From: Ralstonia sp. TCR112
GTDB taxonomy: Bacteria > Pseudomonadota > Gammaproteobacteria > Burkholderiales > Burkholderiaceae
Reading direction: 5' to 3'
Assembly (NCBI RefSeq): GCF_007997035.1
Contig: NZ_VOSS01000005.1
Location: 62,001-126,000 of the forward strand
Length of the DNA stretch: 64,000 bases
Below the pieces are notes generated by a model that saw only the letters and a program-made list of their open reading frames with translations, did not search any database and was not told the DNA's origin. Positions within the stretch are counted from its first letter, which is position 1; each line of letters starts with the position of its first letter. The position numbers and the translations under genes were made by a program. Of this stretch, positions 25,684 to 33,593 are shown piece by piece.

Positions 25684-26185
25684 TCTGCAGCAACTGTTCG
25701 ACGCCGTGGAATCGCAGCTCAAAGCGCAATTTCCCGACGTCCCCCTCATCGGCTGGGCACCGGAAATCGAAAACAGCATGCCGCTGCCCGCCATCCTGCT
25801 GTATGTCGGCGCGCTGCGCCCGGGTACCGACACCGGCACGGGCCAACCGCCCATCAACATCGTGATCGAGCTGCGCGTCGTTGGCGACCCGACCGAGCCC
25901 AACGCCGAGGCCGCCATGTGGGCGCTCGCCGCACGGCTCATCAAGGTTCTGCACCACCAGACGTGGGGCCTGCCCGTCACTATGGCCGAGCTGGAAAGCG
26001 ATGGCTTCCACCCAGACGGCATGCGGCCGGATCTCGACGGGTACAGCGTCATCGCCGCTGAATGGAAACACGAGTTTGACCTCGGCCCGCCCGAATGGGC
26101 GTTTGAAGACACCAGCGGCACGACGATCGATTTCGACATCCAGCCGCGCCACACCAATGCCGACCATGAGCTACGAAGCGGGTGA
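25673..26185 (+). CDS. Tail terminator/completion-like protein
   Basis: 170 aa; MLADLQQLFDAVESQLKAQFP, LPAILLYVGALRPG, INIVIELRVVG and EWKHEFDLGPPEWAFED have the alpha-beta layout of tail terminator proteins. It overlaps minor tail Z and the baseplate gene. The assignment rests on position and fold-like pattern. Confidence 0.55.
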   Translation: MLADLQQLFDAVESQLKAQFPDVPLIGWAPEIENSMPLPAILLYVGALRPGTDTGTGQPPINIVIELRVVGDPTEPNAEAAMWALAARLIKVLHHQTWGLPVTMAELESDGFHPDGMRPDLDGYSVIAAEWKHEFDLGPPEWAFEDTSGTTIDFDIQPRHTNADHELRSG

Positions 26186-26840
26186 AACCGACCGGCGCCT
26201 CGCCTGCATCGTGCAGGCCGGCGTCATCGCAGCGGTGGACGTCGCTGCCGCCCGCTGCACCGTCACCGTCGCTGACTGGACGTCTGACTGGTTGCCGTGG
26301 TGGTCACGTGCCGCCGGCGCCGTGCGCGAATGGCGCCCGCCGTCGCCAGGTGAACAAGCGTTGCTCGTCTCTCCGTCGGGCTGCCTGGAGGGCGGCTTTG
26401 TGCTGGCCGGCTTCTACACAGACCAGCACGGCGGAGCGAACGGCGATTCGGCAGACGTTACCGCCTCCGACTACCCGGACGGCGCCCGCGAGCACTACGA
26501 CCACGCCGCGCACGAATACCGGCTCTCGGTACCGGCCGGCGGCCAAATCGTCCTGCAGGTCGGCGATACATCGCTCACGCTGCGCAGCGACGGCGCAGAG
26601 TTGAAAGCGCCGCAACTGCTGGCCGATGTGCCAGCGTCCACCTTCACGGGGAATGCCTTGGTGGAGAAGGCGCTGGCGTTCCTCGGCGGGCTGACCGGGC
26701 AGGGCGCCGCCGGCGGCACGGCTGTCGCCATTCAAGGCGGCATTCAGGCCACCGACGATGTCGTTGCCGGCGATATATCGCTGCGCGGTCACTCGCACAT
26801 GGAGCAGGGCGACGGCGCCCCGGTGGGCGAGCCGTTCTAG
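26166..26840 (+). CDS. Baseplate assembly/spike protein V (P2 type)
   Basis: 224 aa from ATG 26166. The N-terminal OB-like part has VIAAVDVAAARCTVTVADWTSDWLPWW, PSPGEQALLVSPSG and GFVLAGFY. The C-terminal part has repeated beta segments ending with DISLRGHSHMEQGDG, an HxH end seen in iron-tipped spikes. It would form the membrane-piercing tip. Confidence 0.88.
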   Translation: MSYEAGETDRRLACIVQAGVIAAVDVAAARCTVTVADWTSDWLPWWSRAAGAVREWRPPSPGEQALLVSPSGCLEGGFVLAGFYTDQHGGANGDSADVTASDYPDGAREHYDHAAHEYRLSVPAGGQIVLQVGDTSLTLRSDGAELKAPQLLADVPASTFTGNALVEKALAFLGGLTGQGAAGGTAVAIQGGIQATDDVVAGDISLRGHSHMEQGDGAPVGEPF

Positions 26841-26860
26841 GTTTCCCAATCATCAATCCC

Positions 26861-26886
26861 AAGGCGGCCATGTGCCGCCTTTTTTC
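26861..26886 (+). terminator. Intrinsic terminator inside the tail operon
   Basis: AAGGCGGC and GCCGCCTT with a 5-base loop are followed by T-rich sequence. It lies between genes V and W, which must both be expressed late. This suggests antitermination or graded expression. Confidence 0.8.
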
Positions 26887-26898
26887 GTTGGAGGCACT

Positions 26899-27231
26899 GT
26901 GGCCATCGTCGGCATGAACAGACGCACGGGCGCGCTGCTCTCGGGCATGGACCACCTGCTGCAAAGCCTGACCGACATCCTCAGCACACGCCGCGGCACG
27001 CGCCGCGAGCGGCCTGACTACGGCAGCGATCTGCCCGACCGGGTCGACCTGCCCATCACGCGCGGCTGGGTGGCCGCTGCGCAGGCAGAAGCCGCCCGCG
27101 CCATCACGCGTTGGGAGCCGCGTCTGCGTCTCTCCCGTGTGCGCGTGGAGGGCATCGAAGAGGGCAAAGTGGCTTGGCGTGTTGTAGGGCTCTACAACGA
27201 GCGGGCCGTCGATCTGAAGGTATTGTCATGA
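26899..27231 (+). CDS. Baseplate wedge protein W (P2 type, gp25-like)
   Basis: A GTG start at 26899 follows TTGGAGGCACT; 110 aa. LLQSLTDILSTRRGTRRERPDYGSDLPDRVD is the gp25/W signature. It overlaps J by 4 bases (ATGA). Confidence 0.9.
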   Translation: MAIVGMNRRTGALLSGMDHLLQSLTDILSTRRGTRRERPDYGSDLPDRVDLPITRGWVAAAQAEAARAITRWEPRLRLSRVRVEGIEEGKVAWRVVGLYNERAVDLKVLS

Positions 27232-28115
27232 GCGTAATCGACCTTTCCGCACTGCCACCGCCCGACGTCGTTGAGCCACTCGACTTCGAGGCGGCCTACC
27301 AGCGGCACCTTGCGACCTTCAGGGCGCTGTGTCCGGAGTGGTCCGCCACCATGGAATCTGACCCCGTGGTCAAGCTGATCGAGCTGCTCGCGTACGTCGA
27401 CGTCCAACAGCGCGCGCACGTGAACGACTCCGCACGGTCGACCATGCTCGGCTTTGCCGTCGGTGCGGATCTCGAACACCTCGCCGCCGGGCTGGACACT
27501 AAACGGCTTGTTGCCGTGCCGGGCGACCCGGAAGCGTTCCCGCCGGTCGCGCCCATCATGGAATCGGAAGCCAGCTTGCGCACACGTGCGCAGGGTGCAT
27601 TCGAACGCCTGTCCGTCGCCGGCCCGCGCGCCGCGTATGAGTTACACGCACGCGCCGCAGACGGCCGCGTGGCAGACGCGCGCGCCATCTCACCGGCGCC
27701 GGCGGAAGTCATCGTTTCCGTGCTTAGCAACGAAGGCGACGGCACCGCGTCGGACGAGCTCATCGAGCGCGTGCGGCAGGCGCTGAGCGATGAAGACGTC
27801 CGCCCGCTGGCCGACCGGCTGACCGTGCAGGCGGCGCGCATCATCCGATACCCCCTGCGCGTCGTGCTGTACCACTACCCAGGCCCCGAGGCTGAGCCCA
27901 TGGTGGCCGCCGCATGGGAGCGGCTCCAAGCCTACGCGCAAGAGCAGCGACGTATCGGCCGGGACGTCCGCCGCTCCGCCATCTTTGCAGCGGCGCACGT
28001 AGCAGGCGTACAGCGCGTGGAAGTGACCGAGCCAGCGGAAGACATCATTGTCGATCTGACAGAGGCGTCTTACTGCACCGGCATCGACGTCGTTGTCGGG
28101 GGCGCGGATGAGTGA
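27228..28115 (+). CDS. Baseplate protein J (P2 type)
   Basis: 295 aa. ESDPVVKLIELLAYVDVQQRAHVNDSARSTMLGFAVGADLEHLAA is characteristic of gpJ. Later parts include PRAAYELHARAADGRVADARAISPAPAEV. It overlaps both W and I. Confidence 0.93.
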   Translation: MSVIDLSALPPPDVVEPLDFEAAYQRHLATFRALCPEWSATMESDPVVKLIELLAYVDVQQRAHVNDSARSTMLGFAVGADLEHLAAGLDTKRLVAVPGDPEAFPPVAPIMESEASLRTRAQGAFERLSVAGPRAAYELHARAADGRVADARAISPAPAEVIVSVLSNEGDGTASDELIERVRQALSDEDVRPLADRLTVQAARIIRYPLRVVLYHYPGPEAEPMVAAAWERLQAYAQEQRRIGRDVRRSAIFAAAHVAGVQRVEVTEPAEDIIVDLTEASYCTGIDVVVGGADE

Positions 28116-28728
28116 CAAAACGCTGCTGCCCGCAAACGCCACACCGCTCGAGCGGGCAGTGGCGCAAACCATCCTGACGCTGCTCGATACCCCCGTCCCG
28201 CTCAATCAGCTTTGGGATGTGGACACGTGCCCCGTGCCGCTGCTGCCCTACCTGGCAAGCGCCCGCTCGGTCGACCGCTGGAATGCCAACTGGCCCGAAG
28301 AGGTTAAGCGCCGCGTCGTGCGAGACGCGTTTGCCGTGCACCAGCGCAAGGGCACGGCAGGCGCGCTGCGTCGCGCGCTCGAGCCGCTGGGCTACCGGCT
28401 GACCGTTCGGGAGTGGTGGCAAACGCAGCCACCCGGCACGCGCGGCACGTTCTCACTCGACGTCGGCATCGAGACCACGGGCGCGACGGAAGCCACCTAC
28501 GACGAGATCGAGCAGATCGTCGACGACGTGCGGCCGCTATCAAGACACCTGACAGGGCTCACGCTCAGCGCAGAGATCGCCGGTTACGCCGGCACCCACG
28601 CCGCCTGCCTGGAGGGTGACACAGTAACCGTATACCCGTACATGCCCGAGGCAATTGCCACAGAAGGCGCCACGCGCAGCGCGGTCGCCGCCCATGTTGT
28701 TGAAATCACTACGGTATCGAATGGCTAA
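28108..28728 (+). CDS. Tail protein I (P2 type)
   Basis: 206 aa from ATG 28108, with a GGGGGCGCGG ribosome site. LLPYLASARSVDRWNANWPEEVKRRVV and HQRKGTAGALRRALEPLGY are hallmark gpI segments. It connects baseplate and tail fibre and overlaps J. Confidence 0.92.
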   Translation: MSDKTLLPANATPLERAVAQTILTLLDTPVPLNQLWDVDTCPVPLLPYLASARSVDRWNANWPEEVKRRVVRDAFAVHQRKGTAGALRRALEPLGYRLTVREWWQTQPPGTRGTFSLDVGIETTGATEATYDEIEQIVDDVRPLSRHLTGLTLSAEIAGYAGTHAACLEGDTVTVYPYMPEAIATEGATRSAVAAHVVEITTVSNG

Positions 28729-30343
28729 GTACTATGCGACTTTGACGGAGACGGGCGAGGCCAAGATGGCCCGCACGCTCGTTTCTAACACGATGGTCCC
28801 GCTCACCGAAATGGCCGTGGGCGATGGCGGTATCGACGGCGGCGCAGATGTGGATGTGATGCCGAGCGCCGCCCAACGCGCACTCGTGCGCGAACGCCAC
28901 CGCCGGCCGCTGAATCGCCTTGTGCGTGACGAGAAGAACCCCAGCATCGTCATTGCGGAGGTCTATCTGCCCGAAGAGGTGGGCGGATGGTGGTCTCGCG
29001 AGTTGGGCCTGTACGACCAAGACGGCGAGCTGTTCGCGGTCGCCAACGTGCCGCCCAGCTACAAACCAGTGCTTGCGGAGGGCTCCGGTCGTGGTCAGTT
29101 CTTCCGCATGATGCTGATCCACAAGGCGGCGGGCAATATCGTTCTGAAGATCGACCCGGCCGTGGTCGTGGCAACGCGCGAGTATGTCGACGACGAGGTG
29201 CAGGAACTGCGCCTGGCGCTCGAGGAAAAGGCGGACAAGGCGACCACCCTCGCGGGCTACGGCATCACGGACGCTGTGACGGTGGCGCAAGGCAGGGCGG
29301 CGGGCATCGGCGCAGACCTGAGCCTGACCAACGGGATTGTCGGCGATCTGAACGCGGTGACAGAGCCCGGCGAGTACTACTACAACGCGACGAACACCAA
29401 TGGGCCGTCCGTCTACGGCCTGCTGAAGGTATGGCGCGAGCACGGGACCACCGTCTATCAGCTCGCGCATGCAGACACCAATGACGTCTACACCCGCCGC
29501 CTGCTGAACGGGGCGTGGGTGCCCTGGCGCAAGCTTGCCGCAACCGACAGCCCCGAGTTCACCGGTATACCGCGTGTGCCGACACCTGCCATTGGCGATA
29601 ACAGCTTGCAGGTGGCAAACACTGCCTTTGTGCGCGCCTACGTGGCGTCTGCCGTCACCGGCAACGAAGTGGGGCGCATCTTCTTTGAGGTACGCACGCT
29701 GCCTCGCGCGGGCTGTTTGCGGCTGAACGGAGCTTTGCTCATGCGAGCCGACTACCCAGAGCTATTCGCCTATGCGCAAGGCACCGGTGCCATGGTGACC
29801 GAGGCCGAATGGTCTGCCAACGCGTGGGGATGCTTCTCCATTGGAGACGGGCAGTCCACCTTCCGGCTGCCGGAGTTCCGCGGCGAAGGTTTGCGGTGCT
29901 GGGACGACGGGCGTGGCATCGATGGCAAGCGCGGCGTCGGCACATGGCAAGACAGCCAGAACCGGCAGCACACGCACACTGGCGCCAGCGCTGCGGCGGG
30001 CGAACACGCGCACTTGGCGTGGACCGACGCCCAAGGATGGCACGCTCACACCGGCTCCACGTCGGTGGGCGGTGCACATGCTCACGGTATCGGGGGTGGC
30101 ACACCCGTCGCCCCGGTGGGCGCCTGGTCATACCGCGATGCAGGCGGCACTTGGTCGGTCACCAGTACCACGGACGGCAACCACAGCCACACCGTGAGCC
30201 TGGACGGCAACGGTTCGCACGGCCACAACGTCGGCATCGGCGCCAACGGCTCGCACAGTCACGTCATCACCATCAACGCGGACGGCGGCACGGAGGCGCG
30301 CATGCGCAATGTCGCCTTGCTCGCCATGATCCGCGCATTTTGA
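28721..30343 (+). CDS. Tail fibre protein with collar domain and His-rich tip
   Basis: 540 aa from ATG 28721, overlapping I by 8 bases. The N-terminus (YYATLTETGEAKMARTLVSN ... LTEMAVGDGG) is the P2 gpH-type attachment domain. A coiled region follows (DDEVQELRLALEEKADKATTLAGYGITDAV), then a collar domain (CLRLNGALLMRADYPELFAYAQGTG). The C-terminus has many HxH repeats (HTHTG, HAHTG, HSHTV, HSHVI), which probably bind metal in the trimer. It recognises the host. Confidence 0.92.
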   Translation: MAKYYATLTETGEAKMARTLVSNTMVPLTEMAVGDGGIDGGADVDVMPSAAQRALVRERHRRPLNRLVRDEKNPSIVIAEVYLPEEVGGWWSRELGLYDQDGELFAVANVPPSYKPVLAEGSGRGQFFRMMLIHKAAGNIVLKIDPAVVVATREYVDDEVQELRLALEEKADKATTLAGYGITDAVTVAQGRAAGIGADLSLTNGIVGDLNAVTEPGEYYYNATNTNGPSVYGLLKVWREHGTTVYQLAHADTNDVYTRRLLNGAWVPWRKLAATDSPEFTGIPRVPTPAIGDNSLQVANTAFVRAYVASAVTGNEVGRIFFEVRTLPRAGCLRLNGALLMRADYPELFAYAQGTGAMVTEAEWSANAWGCFSIGDGQSTFRLPEFRGEGLRCWDDGRGIDGKRGVGTWQDSQNRQHTHTGASAAAGEHAHLAWTDAQGWHAHTGSTSVGGAHAHGIGGGTPVAPVGAWSYRDAGGTWSVTSTTDGNHSHTVSLDGNGSHGHNVGIGANGSHSHVITINADGGTEARMRNVALLAMIRAF

Positions 30344-30351
30344 GGGTTCAC

Positions 30352-31059
30352 ATGCTGATTCACCATTACGACAACCAGACAGGCCAGTACTGCGGCAGCC
30401 AGTTGGCCGATGCAGATCCGCGCTCCCCGGGGCGCTGGCTGTTGCCGGCTTTCGCTACAGATCAGGTGCTACCAGAGCGCACCGCCGAATCGTGGCCGTT
30501 CTTTCGCGACGGCGAATGGGTGCTGCTGCCAGACTTTCGAGGCAAGGTGCTGTATCGAACCGACACGGGCGAGCGGGCGGAAATTGTCGCACCCGGAATC
30601 CGCCCGCAAGACATTGGGCTGACAGTTGACCCGCGGCCTTCCAATGACCACGTCTGGAAGGACGGCGCGTGGCAGTTGTCCGCCGAGCAGGTTGCCAAGC
30701 GTGCGCGCGATGAAGCGATGACCGCCTTCAATGAAAAGATGGAAATCGCAAGACAGGCCAACGCCGGCAAAGCCGATGCTTACGCCGCAGGACTGCTGTC
30801 CGACGTGGAGGTGGCAATTTTCAAGGCGTGGGCCGCGTATCAGATGGATCTCGTGCGCGTCCTGTCTGAGCCGACCTTCCCGGAGCGCATCGATTGGCCT
30901 GATGAGCCCGATGTAGAAGCCGTGACTGCCAAGGTATTCGCCGAAAAGGCGGCGGCAGAGCAGCTTGAGAAAGAGCGCGCTGAGGAGGCTGCAGCCGCCG
31001 AAGCGGCCCAGACGCCGGTGGATGCCGACAACACCGAGACCCAGACCGCCGACACATGA
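30352..31059 (+). CDS. Tail fibre assembly chaperone (Tfa-like)
   Basis: 235 aa. The N-terminus (MLIHHYDNQTGQYCGSQLAD ... WPFFRDGEWVLLPDFRGKVLYRTDTGE) and the C-terminus (AWAAYQMDLVRVLSEP...FPERIDWPDEP) match tail fibre assembly proteins. An Ala/Glu-rich tail follows. It lies directly after the fibre gene. Confidence 0.85.
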   Translation: MLIHHYDNQTGQYCGSQLADADPRSPGRWLLPAFATDQVLPERTAESWPFFRDGEWVLLPDFRGKVLYRTDTGERAEIVAPGIRPQDIGLTVDPRPSNDHVWKDGAWQLSAEQVAKRARDEAMTAFNEKMEIARQANAGKADAYAAGLLSDVEVAIFKAWAAYQMDLVRVLSEPTFPERIDWPDEPDVEAVTAKVFAEKAAAEQLEKERAEEAAAAEAAQTPVDADNTETQTADT

Positions 31060-31161
31060 CGCAAGCCCCATAGGAAACCGACGCACCGCTCCCTACCGTA
31101 ACGAGAGTCACTGGCGCGCAGCCATGACGATCCATTCACGCTAAACAGTTGAGGAGCAATC

Positions 31162-31395
31162 ATGACCAAAGTCGTCGTCAAGCTTATTGGGCACAACAAA
31201 GAGAATCTGGTCGGCCCGGCCGTCACGGTGGGCTCGAAGCGGTGGGGCCACAACGGAGTCGATTTCGGCAAGGAACAAGAGGTCACACCCGGCACGCATA
31301 CCGTCACGGTGTACAGCGCAGGAAACGTCGTGCGTACGCTCCACGCCGAAGTGCCCAACGACGAGCACTTTGCGATTGACATCGATATCGACTAG
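31162..31395 (+). CDS. Small hypothetical beta-rich protein
   Basis: 77 aa after GAGGAGCAATC. MTKVVVKLIGHNKENLVGPAVTVGSKRWG... alternates strands, ending DIDIDID. Unknown function; it sits between the fibre module and the sheath, followed by a terminator. Confidence 0.6.
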   Translation: MTKVVVKLIGHNKENLVGPAVTVGSKRWGHNGVDFGKEQEVTPGTHTVTVYSAGNVVRTLHAEVPNDEHFAIDIDID

Positions 31396-31432
31396 ATCGA
31401 CGTCAGCCGCCCGCCTGCCGCAACGCATCAGC

Positions 31433-31460
31433 AAGCCCCGCCACCGAGCGGGGCTTTTTC
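31433..31460 (+). terminator. Intrinsic terminator before the tail sheath
   Basis: AAGCCCCGC and GCGGGGCTT with a 6-base loop, then TTT. It divides the late operon between baseplate/fibre genes and sheath/tube genes. Confidence 0.85.
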
Positions 31461-31486
31461 ATCTCCACTTCCCAGCGAGGAGCCGC

Positions 31487-32650
31487 ATGGCATCTTCTTT
31501 CTTCCACGGCATCACCACCACGATTGTCGACACCGGCCCGCGCCCGATCGCCGTGCCGTCGTCGTCCATCATCGGGTTGGTGGACACCTACACCCCTGGC
31601 GCGGATCTCGTGCAACCCGATGTGCCGGTGCAGATCACCAACCCGCGCGAGGCGGCGCAGGCCTTCGGTCAAAACAGCGCCATCACGCGCGCCATCAACG
31701 CCATCTATGCGCGCACCTCGGCCGTCATCGTGGCGACCGGCGTGGCGGAGTCGGAAGACGCCAACGCGCTCACGTCCGACATCATCGGCGGCGTCACGGC
31801 GGGCGGCGTACGCACAGGCCTGCAGTCGATGCTCGACGCCAAATCGCGCTTCAACGTGCAGCCGCGCTTGCTGATCGCGCCCGGCTTCTCCGCGCGCCAG
31901 CCGGTGGCAACAGCAATGGATGGGCTTGCCGCCAAGCTGCGCGCCGTGAGCATCATCGACGGGCCGAACACCACCGACGAGGCCGCACTCGCGTACGCAC
32001 GCAACTTCGGCTCCAAGCGCCTCTACATGGTCGACCCGGGCGTGCGCACGTGGGACACCGCGGCCAATGTGGAAGTCGATGCACCGGCATCCGCCTACGT
32101 GGCCGGCCTGTTTGCCTACACCGATGCGGAATACGGCTACTGGGCGTCTCCGTCCAACAAGGAATTCGTGGGCATCACTGGCACCGGCCGGCCCATCGAG
32201 TTTCTCGACAACGATCCGACCTGCCGCGCCAACCTGCTCAACGAGGCTCGCATCGCCACCATCATTCGTGACGGTGGCTATCGCCTGTGGGGCAACCGCA
32301 CGTTGTCCGCCGATCCGAAATGGTCGTTCGTCACGCGCGTGCGCACGCTGGACATCCTCATGGATGCCGCGCAGGCCGGCCACAAATGGGCCGTCGACCG
32401 TGGCATCACAAAAACCTACGTCCACGACGTCACCGAAGGCCTGCAGGCATTCATGCGCGACCAGCGCAACGCAGGTGCCCTGATCAATTTCGAGGTCTAT
32501 GCAGACCCGGTGCTGAACACCGCCAGCCAGATCGAGCAGGGCCGCGTCGTGTGGAACGTGCGCTTTACCGATGTCATCCCGGCAGAAAACCCGATCTTCC
32601 GCTTCGAGGTCACCAACGAGTGGCTGACCGAAGTGCTCGACACCAAATAA
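31487..32650 (+). CDS. Tail sheath protein (P2 FI type)
   Basis: 387 aa from ATG 31487 with a GCGAGGAGCC ribosome site. MASSFFHGITTTIVDTGPRPI, SSIIGLVDTYTPG, GSKRLYMVDPG and YRLWGNRTLSADPKWSFVTRVRTLDIL are typical of contractile sheath proteins. It contracts around the tube during DNA delivery. Confidence 0.95.
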   Translation: MASSFFHGITTTIVDTGPRPIAVPSSSIIGLVDTYTPGADLVQPDVPVQITNPREAAQAFGQNSAITRAINAIYARTSAVIVATGVAESEDANALTSDIIGGVTAGGVRTGLQSMLDAKSRFNVQPRLLIAPGFSARQPVATAMDGLAAKLRAVSIIDGPNTTDEAALAYARNFGSKRLYMVDPGVRTWDTAANVEVDAPASAYVAGLFAYTDAEYGYWASPSNKEFVGITGTGRPIEFLDNDPTCRANLLNEARIATIIRDGGYRLWGNRTLSADPKWSFVTRVRTLDILMDAAQAGHKWAVDRGITKTYVHDVTEGLQAFMRDQRNAGALINFEVYADPVLNTASQIEQGRVVWNVRFTDVIPAENPIFRFEVTNEWLTEVLDTK

Positions 32651-32659
32651 CGGAGGTGC

Positions 32660-33166
32660 ATGTTGGTACCCGAGACACTCTACAACTTCAACCTGTTCGT
32701 GGATGGCACGAACCTCGCAGGGCAGGCGTCGGAACTGACGCCGCCCAAGCTCAAGATCAAGACCGAGGACTACCGCGCCGGCGGCATGGATGCGCCCGTC
32801 AAGCTGGACATGGGCATGGAGGCGATGGAAGCGTCGTTCTCGCTCGTCACGCTGTCGACCGCCGTGCTCAAGCTGTTTGGTCTGGCCGACCAGAACGCCT
32901 TTAACGGCACCTTCCGTGGCGCCTTGCGCACCAAAGACGGCAAGACCCGCAGCGTCGTGCTCGTGCTGCGCGGGATGCTCTATGAGGTCGATCCGGGCTC
33001 GTGGAAACCCGGCGAGAAGTCCGAATCCAAATACTCCGTCAGCGCCGATTACTACAAGCTCGAAATCGACGGCCGCGTCTGGCACGAGATCGACGTGCTC
33101 GGCTGCAAGCGCGTCATTGACGGCGTCGACCAGCTCGCCGAAGTCCGCGTTGCCATCGGCCTGTAA
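32660..33166 (+). CDS. Tail tube protein (P2 FII type)
   Basis: 168 aa; ETLYNFNLFVDGTNLAGQASELTPPKL, AGGMDAPVKLDMGMEAMEASF and YYKLEIDGRVWHEIDVLGCKRVI match gpFII. GGAGG lies unusually close to the ATG (3 bases). Confidence 0.94.
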   Translation: MLVPETLYNFNLFVDGTNLAGQASELTPPKLKIKTEDYRAGGMDAPVKLDMGMEAMEASFSLVTLSTAVLKLFGLADQNAFNGTFRGALRTKDGKTRSVVLVLRGMLYEVDPGSWKPGEKSESKYSVSADYYKLEIDGRVWHEIDVLGCKRVIDGVDQLAEVRVAIGL

Positions 33167-33189
33167 GCCACCACAAGAGACCCACCACG

Positions 33190-33510
33190 ATGCAAACCAC
33201 CACCATCAAGCTGAAATTTCCCGCCGTCGTCAACGGCGTTAAGGTCGATGCGCTCACGCTGCGCCAGCCCACGGTGCGCGACATGCGCGTCGCCGGCCAG
33301 CAGGCGGGCGGCGATGAAGAGCTGCGCGAGATCCTGCTCTTCGCGTCGCTCGCCACCGCCGGGCAGAACGACATCGAGGGCCTGACCTACGTCGACTACC
33401 AGCGCGTGCAGCGCGGCTACTTTCGGCTGCTGGCCGACCGCGAGGCTACCGATGCCGGACATCAAGCGGCTGACCAAGCGCCTGCTGTCGATGGGCGTCA
33501 GCCCGCGTGA
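33190..33510 (+). CDS. Tail assembly chaperone E
   Basis: 106 aa; TIKLKFPAVVNGVKVDALTLRQPTVRDM is the hallmark of gpE-type chaperones. It precedes the tape measure. Its 3' end overlaps a second short frame (E') at 33,452-33,559. Confidence 0.88.
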   Translation: MQTTTIKLKFPAVVNGVKVDALTLRQPTVRDMRVAGQQAGGDEELREILLFASLATAGQNDIEGLTYVDYQRVQRGYFRLLADREATDAGHQAADQAPAVDGRQPA

Positions 33511-33559
33511 CATTGACGCCATGACGGTCGACGACATGGTCTGGTGGTTGACCGACTGA
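33452..33559 (+). CDS. Tail assembly chaperone E' (35 aa)
   Basis: The frame MPDIKRLTKRLLSMGVSPRDIDAMTVDDMVWWLTD is typical of the E' part of P2-like phages. It lies in the +1 frame of E, so a simple -1 slip would not join them. A GAGG six bases before its ATG (33,442-33,445) could start it independently. A +1 or -2 shift is the alternative. Confidence 0.65.
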   Translation: MPDIKRLTKRLLSMGVSPRDIDAMTVDDMVWWLTD

Positions 33560-33593
33560 CGCGGCAACGCAGCGCCACACAGCAGGAGCACGG

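Noticed and set aside
28721-30343. Possible diversity-generating retroelement target at the tail fibre
   Set aside because: No reverse transcriptase and no template repeat were seen in the window; the repeated HxH codons explain the repetitiveness.
31403-33085. 560-codon minus-strand frame over sheath and tube
   Set aside because: Shadow; the contractile tail genes explain the region.
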